From positions 1 through 14,888 of the forward strand of contig JBNJGC010000055.1 of the NCBI GenBank assembly GCA_051747405.1: a stretch of DNA of 14,888 bases. The letters are read 5' to 3'. The first letter of the stretch is position 1, and each line of letters starts with the position of its first letter. Both the position numbers and the translations under genes were made by a program. Under the pieces are notes generated by a model that saw only the letters and a program-made list of their open reading frames with translations, did not search any database and was not told where the DNA came from. Positions 1 to 6,638 of the stretch are shown in pieces. Origin of the DNA: JAPHTQ01 sp051747405. Lineage in GTDB: Bacteria > Pseudomonadota > Gammaproteobacteria > Thiohalomonadales > Thiohalomonadaceae.

Positions 1-435
1 ACCACCTATCCGCCCAGTGTCGAGCCGCTGGAGATAGAGGCCACCGCGGGGGAGCCGGTGGAGTTTGAGCTAAGGGGTGATGACCGTGACGGTGACGCGC
101 TGACCTTTGAGTTGCTCGATGAGCCGGCGCACGGCACGTTGGAGCTGGAGGCGCTGCCGCTGGTGCGCTACACCCCGGAGGAGGCGTTTACGGGCGAGGT
201 GAGTTTTAGCTATAAGGCCAGTGACGGCTTCTACGACGCCTTTCCGGAGACCGTGACCATTCGCGTCAGTGCAGCAGAGCCTGAGACGGAAGAGAGGAGC
301 GAAGGGGTAGCGTCCGACGCCGATGGTCAGAGCAGTGGCGGTGGTGGTGCCACGCTGTGGCTACCGATGCTGCTGGTCGTCGGGTGGTGGCAGCGTCGCC
401 GGTGTGCCGGAGGCGCTATTTGCCGCGAGGCTTGA
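1..435 (+). CDS. C-terminal part of a cadherin/Ig-like repeat surface protein with GlyGly-CTERM tail (5' partial)
   Basis: The frame is open from base 1, so the start lies outside the window and about 144 residues are visible. The first ~90 residues look like one tandem extracellular repeat of the cadherin-like/Big_9 type: a DGD acidic turn, a PAHGTLEL stretch, YTPEEAFTGEVSFSYKASDG, and a closing TVTIRV strand. An acidic Glu/Ser-rich linker follows, then the tail: SGGGGA, a hydrophobic stretch (TLWLPMLLVVGWW) and a basic QRRR cluster. This Gly-rich, transmembrane, Arg-cluster order is the GlyGly-CTERM signal, which is known to be processed by rhombosortase during type II secretion. About ten residues (CAGGAICREA) follow the Arg cluster, a little more than usual. 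The role is probably that of a secreted or surface-attached protein; ligand or enzymatic activity would be encoded upstream. The 3' end overlaps the convergent neighbouring gene by 20 bp. Confidence 0.8.
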   Translation, partial: TTYPPSVEPLEIEATAGEPVEFELRGDDRDGDALTFELLDEPAHGTLELEALPLVRYTPEEAFTGEVSFSYKASDGFYDAFPETVTIRVSAAEPETEERSEGVASDADGQSSGGGGATLWLPMLLVVGWWQRRRCAGGAICREA

Positions 436-859
436 AGCGGGTGATCCCCTTGACCACCTCGCCGTAGGGGAGGGCGTCGACTTCGCGGTACTCGGTTACC
501 GCCCCTTCGAGCAGGTCGTGGATATCCTCGATCATGTCGCTCGCTCCATTTTCGTCGCGTAGGGCCTGTTGCAGGCCGAGCATGCCGCCGCACTGGACTT
601 TTAGCTCCTTGCCGTGGGGCAGTACGGTCTCGGGGTGGGGCAGGCGTAGGGCGAAGATCGCCTTTTGGTGGAGGATCTCCAGCACTTCGGCGCAGCGCTG
701 GCGGGCGCCGGGGGATTTGCAGGCGACCGCTTCGCGCTCTGCGATGAAGAGTTTTTGTGAGCGTGAGCAGTGGGCGCAGCGGCGCAGGATCGCCTTGGCA
801 AAGACGCAGGGGGCGGCATTGACGTCGCGGAAGGTCTTTTTGAACTCTTTTTCGTCCAT
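416..859 (-). CDS. Small six-cysteine conserved protein, function unknown
   Basis: This 147-residue soluble protein has no signal peptide or membrane segment. I do not recognise the family. Cysteines lie at residues 18, 28, 31, 47, 56 and 90; the C28-A-H-C31 pair with C18, C47 and C56 resembles a metal or iron-sulfur ligand set, but this is inference. The C-terminal half contains an acidic helix (SDMIEDIHDLLEGAV) and a basic end. The ATG lies 3 nt after the stop of the Sel1-repeat gene, with no strong Shine-Dalgarno, so it is probably co-transcribed and translationally coupled to it. Its operon partners include a thioredoxin-HEAT protein, which would fit a redox or metal-related role. The 3' end overlaps the end of the convergent surface-protein gene. 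Confidence 0.75.
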   Translation of the reverse strand: MDEKEFKKTFRDVNAAPCVFAKAILRRCAHCSRSQKLFIAEREAVACKSPGARQRCAEVLEILHQKAIFALRLPHPETVLPHGKELKVQCGGMLGLQQALRDENGASDMIEDIHDLLEGAVTEYREVDALPYGEVVKGITRFKPRGK

Positions 860-862
860 CGT

Positions 863-1495
863 TTAGTGTGGCCGTTGCATGGCAGAGAGCATATTGTCCT
901 TGTAGCGCTGCAGCGTCTCCTCATCCAGGCGGGCGGTGAGCATCGCCAACTCCTTTTGTGCCGGTTCGCTGTCGCTCATGATGGCCAGGGTCAACCATTG
1001 GAAGGCGGCCTCGTCGTTTTGCGCCACCAGTTTGCCGTCGGCAAGGAGCTTGCCCAGCTGGTACTGCGCCTTGGGGTGGCCTAGGTTGGCCGCTTTTTCG
1101 TACCAGCCCAGTCCCGCCTTGACGTTCTGCTCGACTCCGGGCCGTCCCTCGATGTGGATATCGGCCAGGGAGCACATGGCGTCGGTGTCGCCCTGCTCGG
1201 CGGCGCGGGTGTACCACTCGATCGCCTCGGCCGGGTTCTGGCTGACGCCGTTGCCGCCGGCGTAGCACCAGCCGAGCAGGGTCTGTGCCCCGTGGTGGCC
1301 CTGGCGGGCGGCACGGCGTAGCCACTGGGCGCCGGTGTGACTGTCCTGTTTGACCCCTTTGCCGTTGGCGTAGAGGGCGCCGAGCTTGAACTGGGCCTCC
1401 GCATCCCCCTCTCCGGCAGCCTGCTCAATGGCGGGGAGGGTCGATTTGTCGAATCGGTGCAGAAGGCTCTGCAGTTTTTCCGCGGTGCTGGTCAT
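863..1495 (-). CDS. Sel1-like repeat (TPR-type) protein
   Basis: This 210-residue protein is dominated by Sel1-like repeats of about 36 residues. They are recognisable by AEAQFKLGALYANGKGV, GAQTLLGWCYAGGNGV, TDAMCSLADIHIEG and PKAQYQLGKLLADGK, each followed by an A-x-x-W/Y-[YL]-x-x-A-A helix. Four copies span roughly residues 31-175, followed by a helical tail. Sel1 repeats are alpha-solenoid protein-interaction modules, so a scaffold or adaptor role is likely; the partner is unknown. No signal peptide is seen, which suggests a cytoplasmic location. The frame extends upstream to a TTG at 1564, but the ATG at 1495 is preferred because the repeat-bearing protein starts naturally there. The gene is 87 bp downstream of the thioredoxin-HEAT gene and 3 nt upstream of the six-cysteine gene. 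Confidence 0.87.
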   Translation of the reverse strand: MTSTAEKLQSLLHRFDKSTLPAIEQAAGEGDAEAQFKLGALYANGKGVKQDSHTGAQWLRRAARQGHHGAQTLLGWCYAGGNGVSQNPAEAIEWYTRAAEQGDTDAMCSLADIHIEGRPGVEQNVKAGLGWYEKAANLGHPKAQYQLGKLLADGKLVAQNDEAAFQWLTLAIMSDSEPAQKELAMLTARLDEETLQRYKDNMLSAMQRPH

Positions 1496-1582
1496 GGCGA
1501 TATCTTTATGCTGGTGAATGGTCTGGCACAGAGGGTTTATTTGGTTGCGAGGGGGAAAGTTCAAGTCTCCGCCCTGGCACAG

Positions 1583-2230
1583 TCATGAGGCTTTGAGTTG
1601 TGCCAGCGCTTCGCTGGCGATCTCCCGCACTTCGCTGCTCTCGTCCTCCAGCCGCTGGCGTAGCGGGGGTTCGGCTTCCTCGCTGTGGGTTAGCCCCAGC
1701 AGGTAGCAGGCGTCGCTACGCAGCTGGTGGTTGTCGCTTTGGCTGAGCTCCGCCAGTTGCGGTAACAGGGCCTTGAGCGGGTCGCTCCCCTCCAGCCCTT
1801 CGAGTAGGGCGCTGCTGCCGATGCGTACATGCAGGGCGGTTTCGGGCTTCTTTAGCAGTGCCAGCAGGGTGTCGGCGTAAGCGGGGTGTTCATCGAGTAG
1901 TCGCTGCGCCTCGTTCAGCTCACCGTTGGCCAGTAGGTTCTCCAGCAGGTCCGCCGGGTCGCGCTCTTCGGCGGCGGCGCGTTTTGCCATCTCGCGTAGC
2001 TGCTGCGGGGTCTGTGCCCCGGTAAGGACATATTCGCCCAGCTTCAGCCAGGGTACACTGCGAACGCCCAACTCTGCGGCCCGCTCCTGCTGGTCGGCGA
2101 CACTGACAACCTCCAGCTGTCCCACCAGGCCTTCGTCGTGCAACATCTCCAGGGCGGCTTTGACGCCGGGGCAGTGGGGACAGCCGGGGGCGGTGAATAG
2201 CAGGGCGTCGGGGGCGGTCTGTGTGGTCAT
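1583..2230 (-). CDS. Thioredoxin-fold / HEAT-repeat fusion protein
   Basis: This 215-residue protein has two parts. Residues 8 to ~75 form a short thioredoxin-like domain with a C17-P-H-C20 active site and a cis-proline in S-V-P60-W. Residues ~95-215 are helical, and the end resembles HEAT/PBS-lyase repeats (HQLRSDACYLLGLTHSEEAEPPLRQRLEDESSEVREIASEAL). CPHC is the active-site dipeptide of oxidising DsbA-type enzymes, yet there is no signal peptide, so the protein should be cytoplasmic. A likely role is thiol-disulfide exchange on a partner bound by the HEAT solenoid. A GAGGAG-like ribosome site lies 4-8 nt before the ATG at 2230. It is the first gene of a minus-strand group with the Sel1 and six-cysteine genes. 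The domain assignment is confident; the substrate is unknown. Confidence 0.88.
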   Translation of the reverse strand: MTTQTAPDALLFTAPGCPHCPGVKAALEMLHDEGLVGQLEVVSVADQQERAAELGVRSVPWLKLGEYVLTGAQTPQQLREMAKRAAAEERDPADLLENLLANGELNEAQRLLDEHPAYADTLLALLKKPETALHVRIGSSALLEGLEGSDPLKALLPQLAELSQSDNHQLRSDACYLLGLTHSEEAEPPLRQRLEDESSEVREIASEALAQLKAS

Positions 2231-2295
2231 GTTCTCCTCGCTGTGGTGGTCCGGTTGGGCTTGTTTGGGCAGAAAATGCCCTCAGTATATCCGTT

Positions 2296-2323
2296 TTGGC
2301 CGTGTACGGCTTTGCTGTAAACT
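2296..2323 (+). promoter_or_regulatory. Candidate promoter for the 98-residue small-protein gene
   Basis: A TTGGCC (2296-2301) and a TAAACT (2318-2323) are separated by 16 nt, each matching the sigma-70 consensus at four of six positions. The spacer begins with the inverted repeat GCCGT-GT-ACGGC (2299-2310), which could be an operator. A TTAGGAG ribosome site follows just before the ATG at 2371. The call is by eye and weak. Confidence 0.3.
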
Positions 2324-2370
2324 TTGCCGCTGCCGTCCGTTCGGGACGCGCCGGCCTTAGGAGTTGATAT

Positions 2371-2667
2371 ATGAGCGATAACGATTTTTCCAAAGAAGAG
2401 AAGATCCTCGGTGCGGTCAAGCGTGTGTTGACCGAGGTGATTAAGGACACGGCGACCGAGCCGGGTATGAAACATCCTCTCTCGGACGGCACCATCAACG
2501 GTATGCGCGATTGTCTGGTGCTGATCAGCCAGCGGGAGCAAGAGTTGGCTGAGGCGGCCGGGCGCCCCATGAATATGCGACCGCGCTTTAAGGATGAGCC
2601 CCAGCCGCAGGGCGATGTGGTGGTCTCTATCGACTCTATCAGCAAATCGGACAAGGATAAGGGGTAA
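2371..2667 (+). CDS. Conserved small acidic/basic protein, function unknown
   Basis: This 98-residue protein has no signal peptide or membrane segment. The N-terminal ~60 residues are predicted helical (FSKEEKILGAVKRVLTEVIKD and GTINGMRDCLVLISQREQELAEAAG). The C-terminal third is polar and probably disordered, ending in SKSDKDKG. A strong AGGAG site lies about 7 nt before the ATG. The pattern resembles a short conserved protein seen in sulfur-oxidising gammaproteobacteria, but I cannot assign a function. It is divergent from the thioredoxin-HEAT gene (140 bp between starts) and convergent with the DUF4124 gene (19 bp between stops), so it is probably monocistronic. Confidence 0.8.
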   Translation: MSDNDFSKEEKILGAVKRVLTEVIKDTATEPGMKHPLSDGTINGMRDCLVLISQREQELAEAAGRPMNMRPRFKDEPQPQGDVVVSIDSISKSDKDKG

Positions 2668-2686
2668 TACGGTTGCGGCGGGGTGC

Positions 2687-3178
2687 TTACTGACCCTGCC
2701 GGATCTGCGCCTCCTGCTGCTGCAGGCGTTGATCCATGGCCTCTCTTGCCCCCTCGGCTTGTCCCACCAGCTTGAGGATCTCTTCCGCAGAGTAGCCAAA
2801 CTTTTCGCTAGAGGCCGCTTCATCGGTGGGAACTTTAGGGGGCTGCTCCTCCGTGGCCCCGCGCTCGAGTATCGGTACCGACTGAACTACGTTGGTGTTG
2901 GGGTCGATCTGTAGGCGCTGGTACTCTTCTACCCCTTGTGGCAGCTGGTTGCCAAAGTGCCAGCTGCCGCTGGCGTCTTGCCAGCGGTAGACGGTCACGG
3001 CGTCATCTTTCGTAGACAGTGGCGGCAGGTCGGGAGTATCCACCTCGGGTAACTGCGGCAGCGTCAGTTTCTGCCACGAGAGCAGCGGGTCGTGCCAGGG
3101 GTAGAAAAACGGAATCACCCCCGCAGCGATCAGCAGGGTGATCAGCAGGCGAATGGCTCTTTTGCTCTTTGCGCGCAT
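2687..3178 (-). CDS. Membrane-anchored DUF4124 domain protein
   Basis: This 163-residue protein has a basic N-terminus (MRAKSKR), then one hydrophobic segment at residues ~8-27 that should act as an uncleaved anchor or signal, placing the rest in the periplasm. Residues ~60-95 match the DUF4124 pattern: VYRWQDASGSWHFGNQLPQG, where a Y/W-x-D-x-x-G-x-x-H/Y-[FY] strand is followed by a proline turn. The C-terminus is a charged Gln/Glu-rich helix (EAMDQRLQQQEAQ) that may form a coiled coil. Proteins of this family are common in gammaproteobacterial envelopes and have no established biochemical role. The ATG at 3178 is preceded by AAAGGGAT. It is divergent from the DUF2835 gene with 54 bp between starts. 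Confidence 0.83.
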   Translation of the reverse strand: MRAKSKRAIRLLITLLIAAGVIPFFYPWHDPLLSWQKLTLPQLPEVDTPDLPPLSTKDDAVTVYRWQDASGSWHFGNQLPQGVEEYQRLQIDPNTNVVQSVPILERGATEEQPPKVPTDEAASSEKFGYSAEEILKLVGQAEGAREAMDQRLQQQEAQIRQGQ

Positions 3179-3210
3179 GGTTGTATATCCCTTTGTACAT
3201 CAATCCTGGC

Positions 3211-3238
3211 TAGAATAGGGTCATAGTCTGCTATGACC
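3211..3238 (+). promoter_or_regulatory. -10-like box and inverted repeat covering the DUF2835 start codon
   Basis: TAGAAT (3211-3216) fits a -10 hexamer at five of six positions; no good -35 is visible. Directly after it lies GGTCATAG-TCTG-CTATGACC (3219-3238), a perfect inverted repeat with 8-bp arms and a 4-nt loop. The right arm contains the ATG (3233-3235) of the DUF2835 gene. It could be a DNA operator shared with the divergent DUF4124 gene, or an RNA hairpin that masks the start codon. Confidence 0.45.
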
Positions 3239-3478
3239 GATACCGCTATTGTGAACCAACTTCGCTTCTATCTCGACCTCAGTCCCGAACGCTACCTGCG
3301 CTACTATCAGGGGGCGGCCCGTGCCGTCTCCGTGGTCAGCCTGGAGGGGCAGCGGCTGGAGTTTCCCGCCGAGCGGCTGCGCCCCTTTGTCAGACATGAC
3401 GGTGTGCGCGGTCTGTTCGCCCTCACCTTTGATGATGATAACCGCTTTGTCTCGCTCGAACGCCTGGGGGATCGGTAG
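3233..3478 (+). CDS. DUF2835 family protein
   Basis: This 81-residue protein spans the whole DUF2835 family. Typical stretches are FYLDLSPERYLRYYQGAA near the N-terminus, a central strand region with FPAERLRPFVRHDGVRG, and the closing FALTFDDDNRFVSLERL. It has no signal peptide and should be cytoplasmic. The family is widespread in gammaproteobacteria and its function is unknown; the small beta-rich shape could suit nucleic acid or ligand binding, but this is speculation. The start sits inside a hairpin and lacks a well-placed Shine-Dalgarno (only AGGG about 12 nt upstream), which hints at regulated or leaderless translation. Confidence 0.88.
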   Translation: MTDTAIVNQLRFYLDLSPERYLRYYQGAARAVSVVSLEGQRLEFPAERLRPFVRHDGVRGLFALTFDDDNRFVSLERLGDR

Positions 3479-3627
3479 CTGCATGGCAACCGCCCGCTCT
3501 TCCTAAACCGGCTGGCCCGTCAACGATTGTGCGCTATCGCGACGATGCCGCCTGGCCGGGGCATGTTTGGGGTGTAGGCTCCCCCATCCCTTATGACGAG
3601 GCGCAGCTGGCGCAGGTGCGGGAGCGG

Positions 3628-3713
3628 CGAGAAGCCGTCATCTGCGGCGTTGCGTTGCTTGGAAAGGGCGCGCCATCCCCTGCGCAACGCGCCTTGCAGC
3701 TAACGGCTTCTCG
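3628..3713. repeat. Long imperfect palindrome, possible small dispersed (MITE-like) element
   Basis: The left arm begins CGAGAAGCCGT (3628-3638) and the right arm ends ACGGCTTCTCG (3703-3713), a perfect 11-bp match. Pairing continues inward with CTGC (3642-3645) against GCAG (3696-3699). It then runs, with a two-base shift, through GGCGTTGCG (3646-3654) against CGCAACG (3683-3689). The arms total roughly 27-30 bp around a loop of about 25 nt. It lies in the 271-bp stretch between two convergent genes and could fold as RNA from either strand. The same kind of hairpin element is often dispersed in multiple copies, which cannot be tested here. Confidence 0.55.
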
Positions 3714-3749
3714 TCACGCTGAAAACGTCAATCAGTATGAAACACTACA

Positions 3750-4682
3750 CTAGCTCTCCCCCAGGGCGTGTTGCAGTGCCACCTCCACACGCTGGACGCT
3801 TTCATAGCCCTCGGCGATGGCCTCCTCTGCGCGATCGAACTCCAGCAGACCCAACTTACCCAGGCGCGGTGAGATCAGGACATCGGGCGGATCGCCCGCC
3901 ATACGGCTTTTGGTGATGCGATCCTGCATGATGTTGATGGAGCTGGCCATGACCTCGAACAGTCCCGGTGCGGTGGGGCGGCCCTCCCGCTCTTTGGCCC
4001 AGCGGGCCAGTTTCGATTCGAGAATGCCGTTGTTGAGTTTCTTCAGCAGCTGGTTGAACAGGTCGCGCTCGCCCTCGTTGACCGGTTTCTCTTTCGCCCG
4101 CTCCACCTTTTTCGGCTTGAGGTGGCGACCGATGATGTCGCTATTGAGGTTTACGGCGATAATCACATCGGCCCCCAGGGCGCGGCAGAGGGAGACCGGC
4201 ACCGGGTTGGTCAGGCCGCCATCCACCAGCCAGCGGTTGTCGTGGTTGACCGGGGAGAAGAGTCCGGGCAGAGCAATGGAGGCGCGTACCGCCGCGGGCA
4301 GCGAGCCCTTCTGGAGCCAGATCTCCCGACCGCTGGCCAGATCGGTGGCGACGGCGGCGAAGGGCTTATCCAGCTCCTCGATGTTGATCTCCTTGAGCTT
4401 GTCCTCGAACGAGGCCATCAGGCTCTCACCCTCGATAAGCCCTCCCATCATCTTTACATCCAGCAGCTTGACCACATCCCAGAAGCTGAGGCTGCGTACC
4501 CACTGCTCCAACGTGTCGAGCTGGCCGCCGCGGTAGGCGGCGCCGACCAACGCCCCGATGGAGCAGCCGGCCACGATATCCGGCTCGATCCCCTGCTCCT
4601 CCAGGGCACGAATCACACCGATATGGGCCCAGCCACGGGCCGAGCCGCTGCCCAGGGCCAGACCCACCTTCAGTTTTGCCAT
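3750..4682 (-). CDS. rssA: Patatin-like phospholipase RssA
   Basis: This 310-residue protein closely follows the RssA pattern along its whole length. The glycine-rich oxyanion loop is at residues 11-18 (GSGSARGW). The nucleophile elbow G39-C-S41-I-G43 supplies the catalytic serine, and D154 in the D-G-G motif (154-156) completes the Ser-Asp dyad. The conserved AVATDLASGREIW and MAGDPPDVLI stretches are present. The family hydrolyses acyl esters of lipids; in enterobacteria the gene neighbours rssB, which is not seen here. No signal peptide is present, so a cytoplasmic or membrane-peripheral site is likely. The frame extends to a TTG at 4727, but the ATG at 4682 has AAGGAG 9 nt upstream and gives the normal family length. 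It is divergent from the double-thioredoxin gene. Confidence 0.92.
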   Translation of the reverse strand: MAKLKVGLALGSGSARGWAHIGVIRALEEQGIEPDIVAGCSIGALVGAAYRGGQLDTLEQWVRSLSFWDVVKLLDVKMMGGLIEGESLMASFEDKLKEINIEELDKPFAAVATDLASGREIWLQKGSLPAAVRASIALPGLFSPVNHDNRWLVDGGLTNPVPVSLCRALGADVIIAVNLNSDIIGRHLKPKKVERAKEKPVNEGERDLFNQLLKKLNNGILESKLARWAKEREGRPTAPGLFEVMASSINIMQDRITKSRMAGDPPDVLISPRLGKLGLLEFDRAEEAIAEGYESVQRVEVALQHALGES

Positions 4683-4767
4683 TGCGCATCGCTCCTTGTC
4701 AGTTCCAGGGATAATCTTAAACGACAAAGGTTACACATACTCTGTGGGATTGGGTACTATCGGTAGC

Positions 4768-5805
4768 ATGAAAATATCCACCCATCTGCTGTCCATCCTG
4801 CTGCTCTGTCTGCTTGTCGGCGGCTCAGCCCCGGCACAGGGTCAGGAGGAGGGGGATGAGCTCTACTTCGACGACGCCCAGGCGGAGCATAGCGCACGCT
4901 ACCCGGTCTGGTTTCGGCTCTCTTTTCTCAACTTGCGTGAGGACCTGCAAGAGGCGCTCAGCTACGACAAGCGCGGTCTGATCGTCTACTTCGGTCAGGA
5001 GCACTGCCCCTACTGCAAGGCGCTGTTGGAGGGGAATTTCGCCAAGCGGGATATCGAGCGCTATACCCGCAGCTATTTCGATGTGGTTGCGATCGACATT
5101 CACGGGCAGAAGACGGTCACCGATCTGGAGGGGGAGCAGCTCAGTGAAAAGGCCTACGCCCGGCGTGAAGGGGTCAATTTCACCCCCACTCTCATCTTTT
5201 ACGACCGTGAGGGTGAGGAGGCGCTGCGCCTGCAGGGTTACTACCCGCCCTACAAGTTCCGCGCCGCACTGGAGTATGTGGCCGATGCCCACTACCGCGA
5301 AGAGTCCTTCCGCGACTACCTGCAGCGGGCCAGCCCGCCCATGGCCTTCGAGCTTGACGGTTTGAATCAGGAGTCTTTTTTCCAGCCCCCGCCCTACGCG
5401 CTGGATCGCAGTCGGCTGCCGGCGCAGATGCCCCTGGCGGTCTTTTTCGAGCAGGGCGACTGCCACGCCTGCGATGTGCTGCACAGCGCGCCGTTGCAGA
5501 ACGAGGCGATTCGCGAACGGCTGGGCCGTTTCGAGGTGGTGCAGCTGGACAGCGCCGCCCAGACGCCGGTGATTACCCCCGCCGGCAAGCGTACCACCAG
5601 CGCTGACTGGGCCGATGAGCTGGGGCTGTTCTATACGCCCACACTGGTCTTTTTTGCCCCAGGCGGAGAGGAGATTATTCGGGTCGACTCGGTGGTCGGC
5701 TTCTACCGCCTGCGCAAGGTGCTCGATTATGTCCTCTCCGGCGCCTATAAAGAGGGGATCACCCTGCCGGAGTATCGCCGCGACAGCACGGGAGCCGCGC
5801 CATGA
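4768..5805 (+). CDS. Exported protein with two thioredoxin-like domains
   Basis: This 345-residue protein begins with a signal peptide (MKISTHLLSILLLCLLVGGSAPA, probable cleavage after residue 23), so it acts in the periplasm. The first thioredoxin-like domain has C80-P-Y-C83 and a cis-proline at 140 (F-T-P-T). The second has C232-H-A-C235 and a cis-proline at 291 (Y-T-P-T). Each domain ends with a Y-x-x-x-K/R-x-R-x-x-L-[ED]-Y motif of the SoxW/thioredoxin_2-like type. The two active sites could form a relay in thiol-disulfide exchange; the client is unknown. The frame is open upstream to 4558, but only the ATG at 4768 yields a signal peptide. The ribosome site is poor (CGGTAGC). Its stop overlaps the mazG start in ATGA, so the two are co-translated. 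Confidence 0.88.
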   Translation: MKISTHLLSILLLCLLVGGSAPAQGQEEGDELYFDDAQAEHSARYPVWFRLSFLNLREDLQEALSYDKRGLIVYFGQEHCPYCKALLEGNFAKRDIERYTRSYFDVVAIDIHGQKTVTDLEGEQLSEKAYARREGVNFTPTLIFYDREGEEALRLQGYYPPYKFRAALEYVADAHYREESFRDYLQRASPPMAFELDGLNQESFFQPPPYALDRSRLPAQMPLAVFFEQGDCHACDVLHSAPLQNEAIRERLGRFEVVQLDSAAQTPVITPAGKRTTSADWADELGLFYTPTLVFFAPGGEEIIRVDSVVGFYRLRKVLDYVLSGAYKEGITLPEYRRDSTGAAP

Positions 5806-6590
5806 ACGAACCCCCCATTCATCAACTGCTTGCCATCATGGCCCGCCTGCGTGACCCGCAGGGCGGGTGCCCCTGGGATCGCCAACAGAGCTTCGCCAGT
5901 ATCGCCCCCTATACCATCGAGGAGGCCTATGAAGTGGCCGATGCCATCGAGCAGGGGGATATGGCTGCGCTGCGCGATGAGCTGGGGGATCTGCTGTTTC
6001 AGGTCGTCTTCCATGCAAGGATGGCTGAGGAGGCGGGGGCGTTTGCTTTCGATGATGTGGTCGAGGCGATCGTTGAGAAGATGACGCGGCGTCATCCCCA
6101 CGTCTTCGGCGAGGCGGAGGTGGCCGATGCCGTGGCGCAGACCCGCGAATGGGAGGCGCACAAGGCCAAGGAGCGCCGCGACAAGGGCGGACACCACAGC
6201 CGGCTCGATGGCGTCACCCTGGCGCTACCCGCACTGAGTCGCGCCGCCAAGCTACAGAAGCGCGCCGCGCGTGGCGGCTTAGACTGGCCCTCGGTGGACG
6301 GTGTGTTGGGGCGGGTCGAAGAGGAGCTCAACGAAGTGCGTGCCGAACTCGACGAGGCCGATCCGGTGCGCCTGGAGGATGAGATCGGCGACCTGCTGTT
6401 CGCCGCGGTCAATCTGGCGCGCCATGCCGGGGTGGATGCAGAGACCGCGCTGCGCAGCGCCAGTGGCAAGTTCGAGCGGGGTTTTCGCGCGCTGGAGACA
6501 CAGCTTGAACGTGAGGGGCGGGCGATGGAGCAGTGCACGAGCGATGAGCTGGATCGCTTGTGGCTGGAGGCCAAGCGCGAGCAGCGCTGA
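5802..6590 (+). CDS. mazG: Nucleoside triphosphate pyrophosphohydrolase MazG
   Basis: This 262-residue protein is the usual length of full MazG, with two MazG helical domains. Domain one has the G-G-C-P-W-D motif (21-26), the metal-binding pair E40-E41-x-x-E44 and E60-x-x-D63, and the family signature MTRRHPHVFGE (around 95-105). Domain two repeats the EExxE...ExxD arrangement in EEELNEVRAEL...EDEIGDLLF (around 173-205). The enzyme is known to hydrolyse NTPs and dNTPs to monophosphates and pyrophosphate, cleaning the nucleotide pool and affecting ppGpp levels through its link to stress responses. It starts within the stop of the double-thioredoxin gene (ATGA overlap). The next gene is convergent, 48 bp away. 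Confidence 0.95.
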   Translation: MNEPPIHQLLAIMARLRDPQGGCPWDRQQSFASIAPYTIEEAYEVADAIEQGDMAALRDELGDLLFQVVFHARMAEEAGAFAFDDVVEAIVEKMTRRHPHVFGEAEVADAVAQTREWEAHKAKERRDKGGHHSRLDGVTLALPALSRAAKLQKRAARGGLDWPSVDGVLGRVEEELNEVRAELDEADPVRLEDEIGDLLFAAVNLARHAGVDAETALRSASGKFERGFRALETQLEREGRAMEQCTSDELDRLWLEAKREQR

Positions 6591-6638
6591 GAAGGGTCCG
6601 ACCCGCGCCGCAGGCGATGGCCGGGCTCCTCGGTGGGG

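Noticed and set aside
1920..2654. Minus-strand open frame of 244 codons across the thioredoxin-HEAT start and the 98-residue gene
   Set aside because: It overlaps two better supported genes on both strands, and its translation has no protein-like features.
4732..4759. Promoter TTACAC / TACTAT for the double-thioredoxin gene
   Set aside because: Spacing (18 nt) is acceptable, but transcription would start at the ATG itself and both boxes are weak, so it is not listed as a feature.
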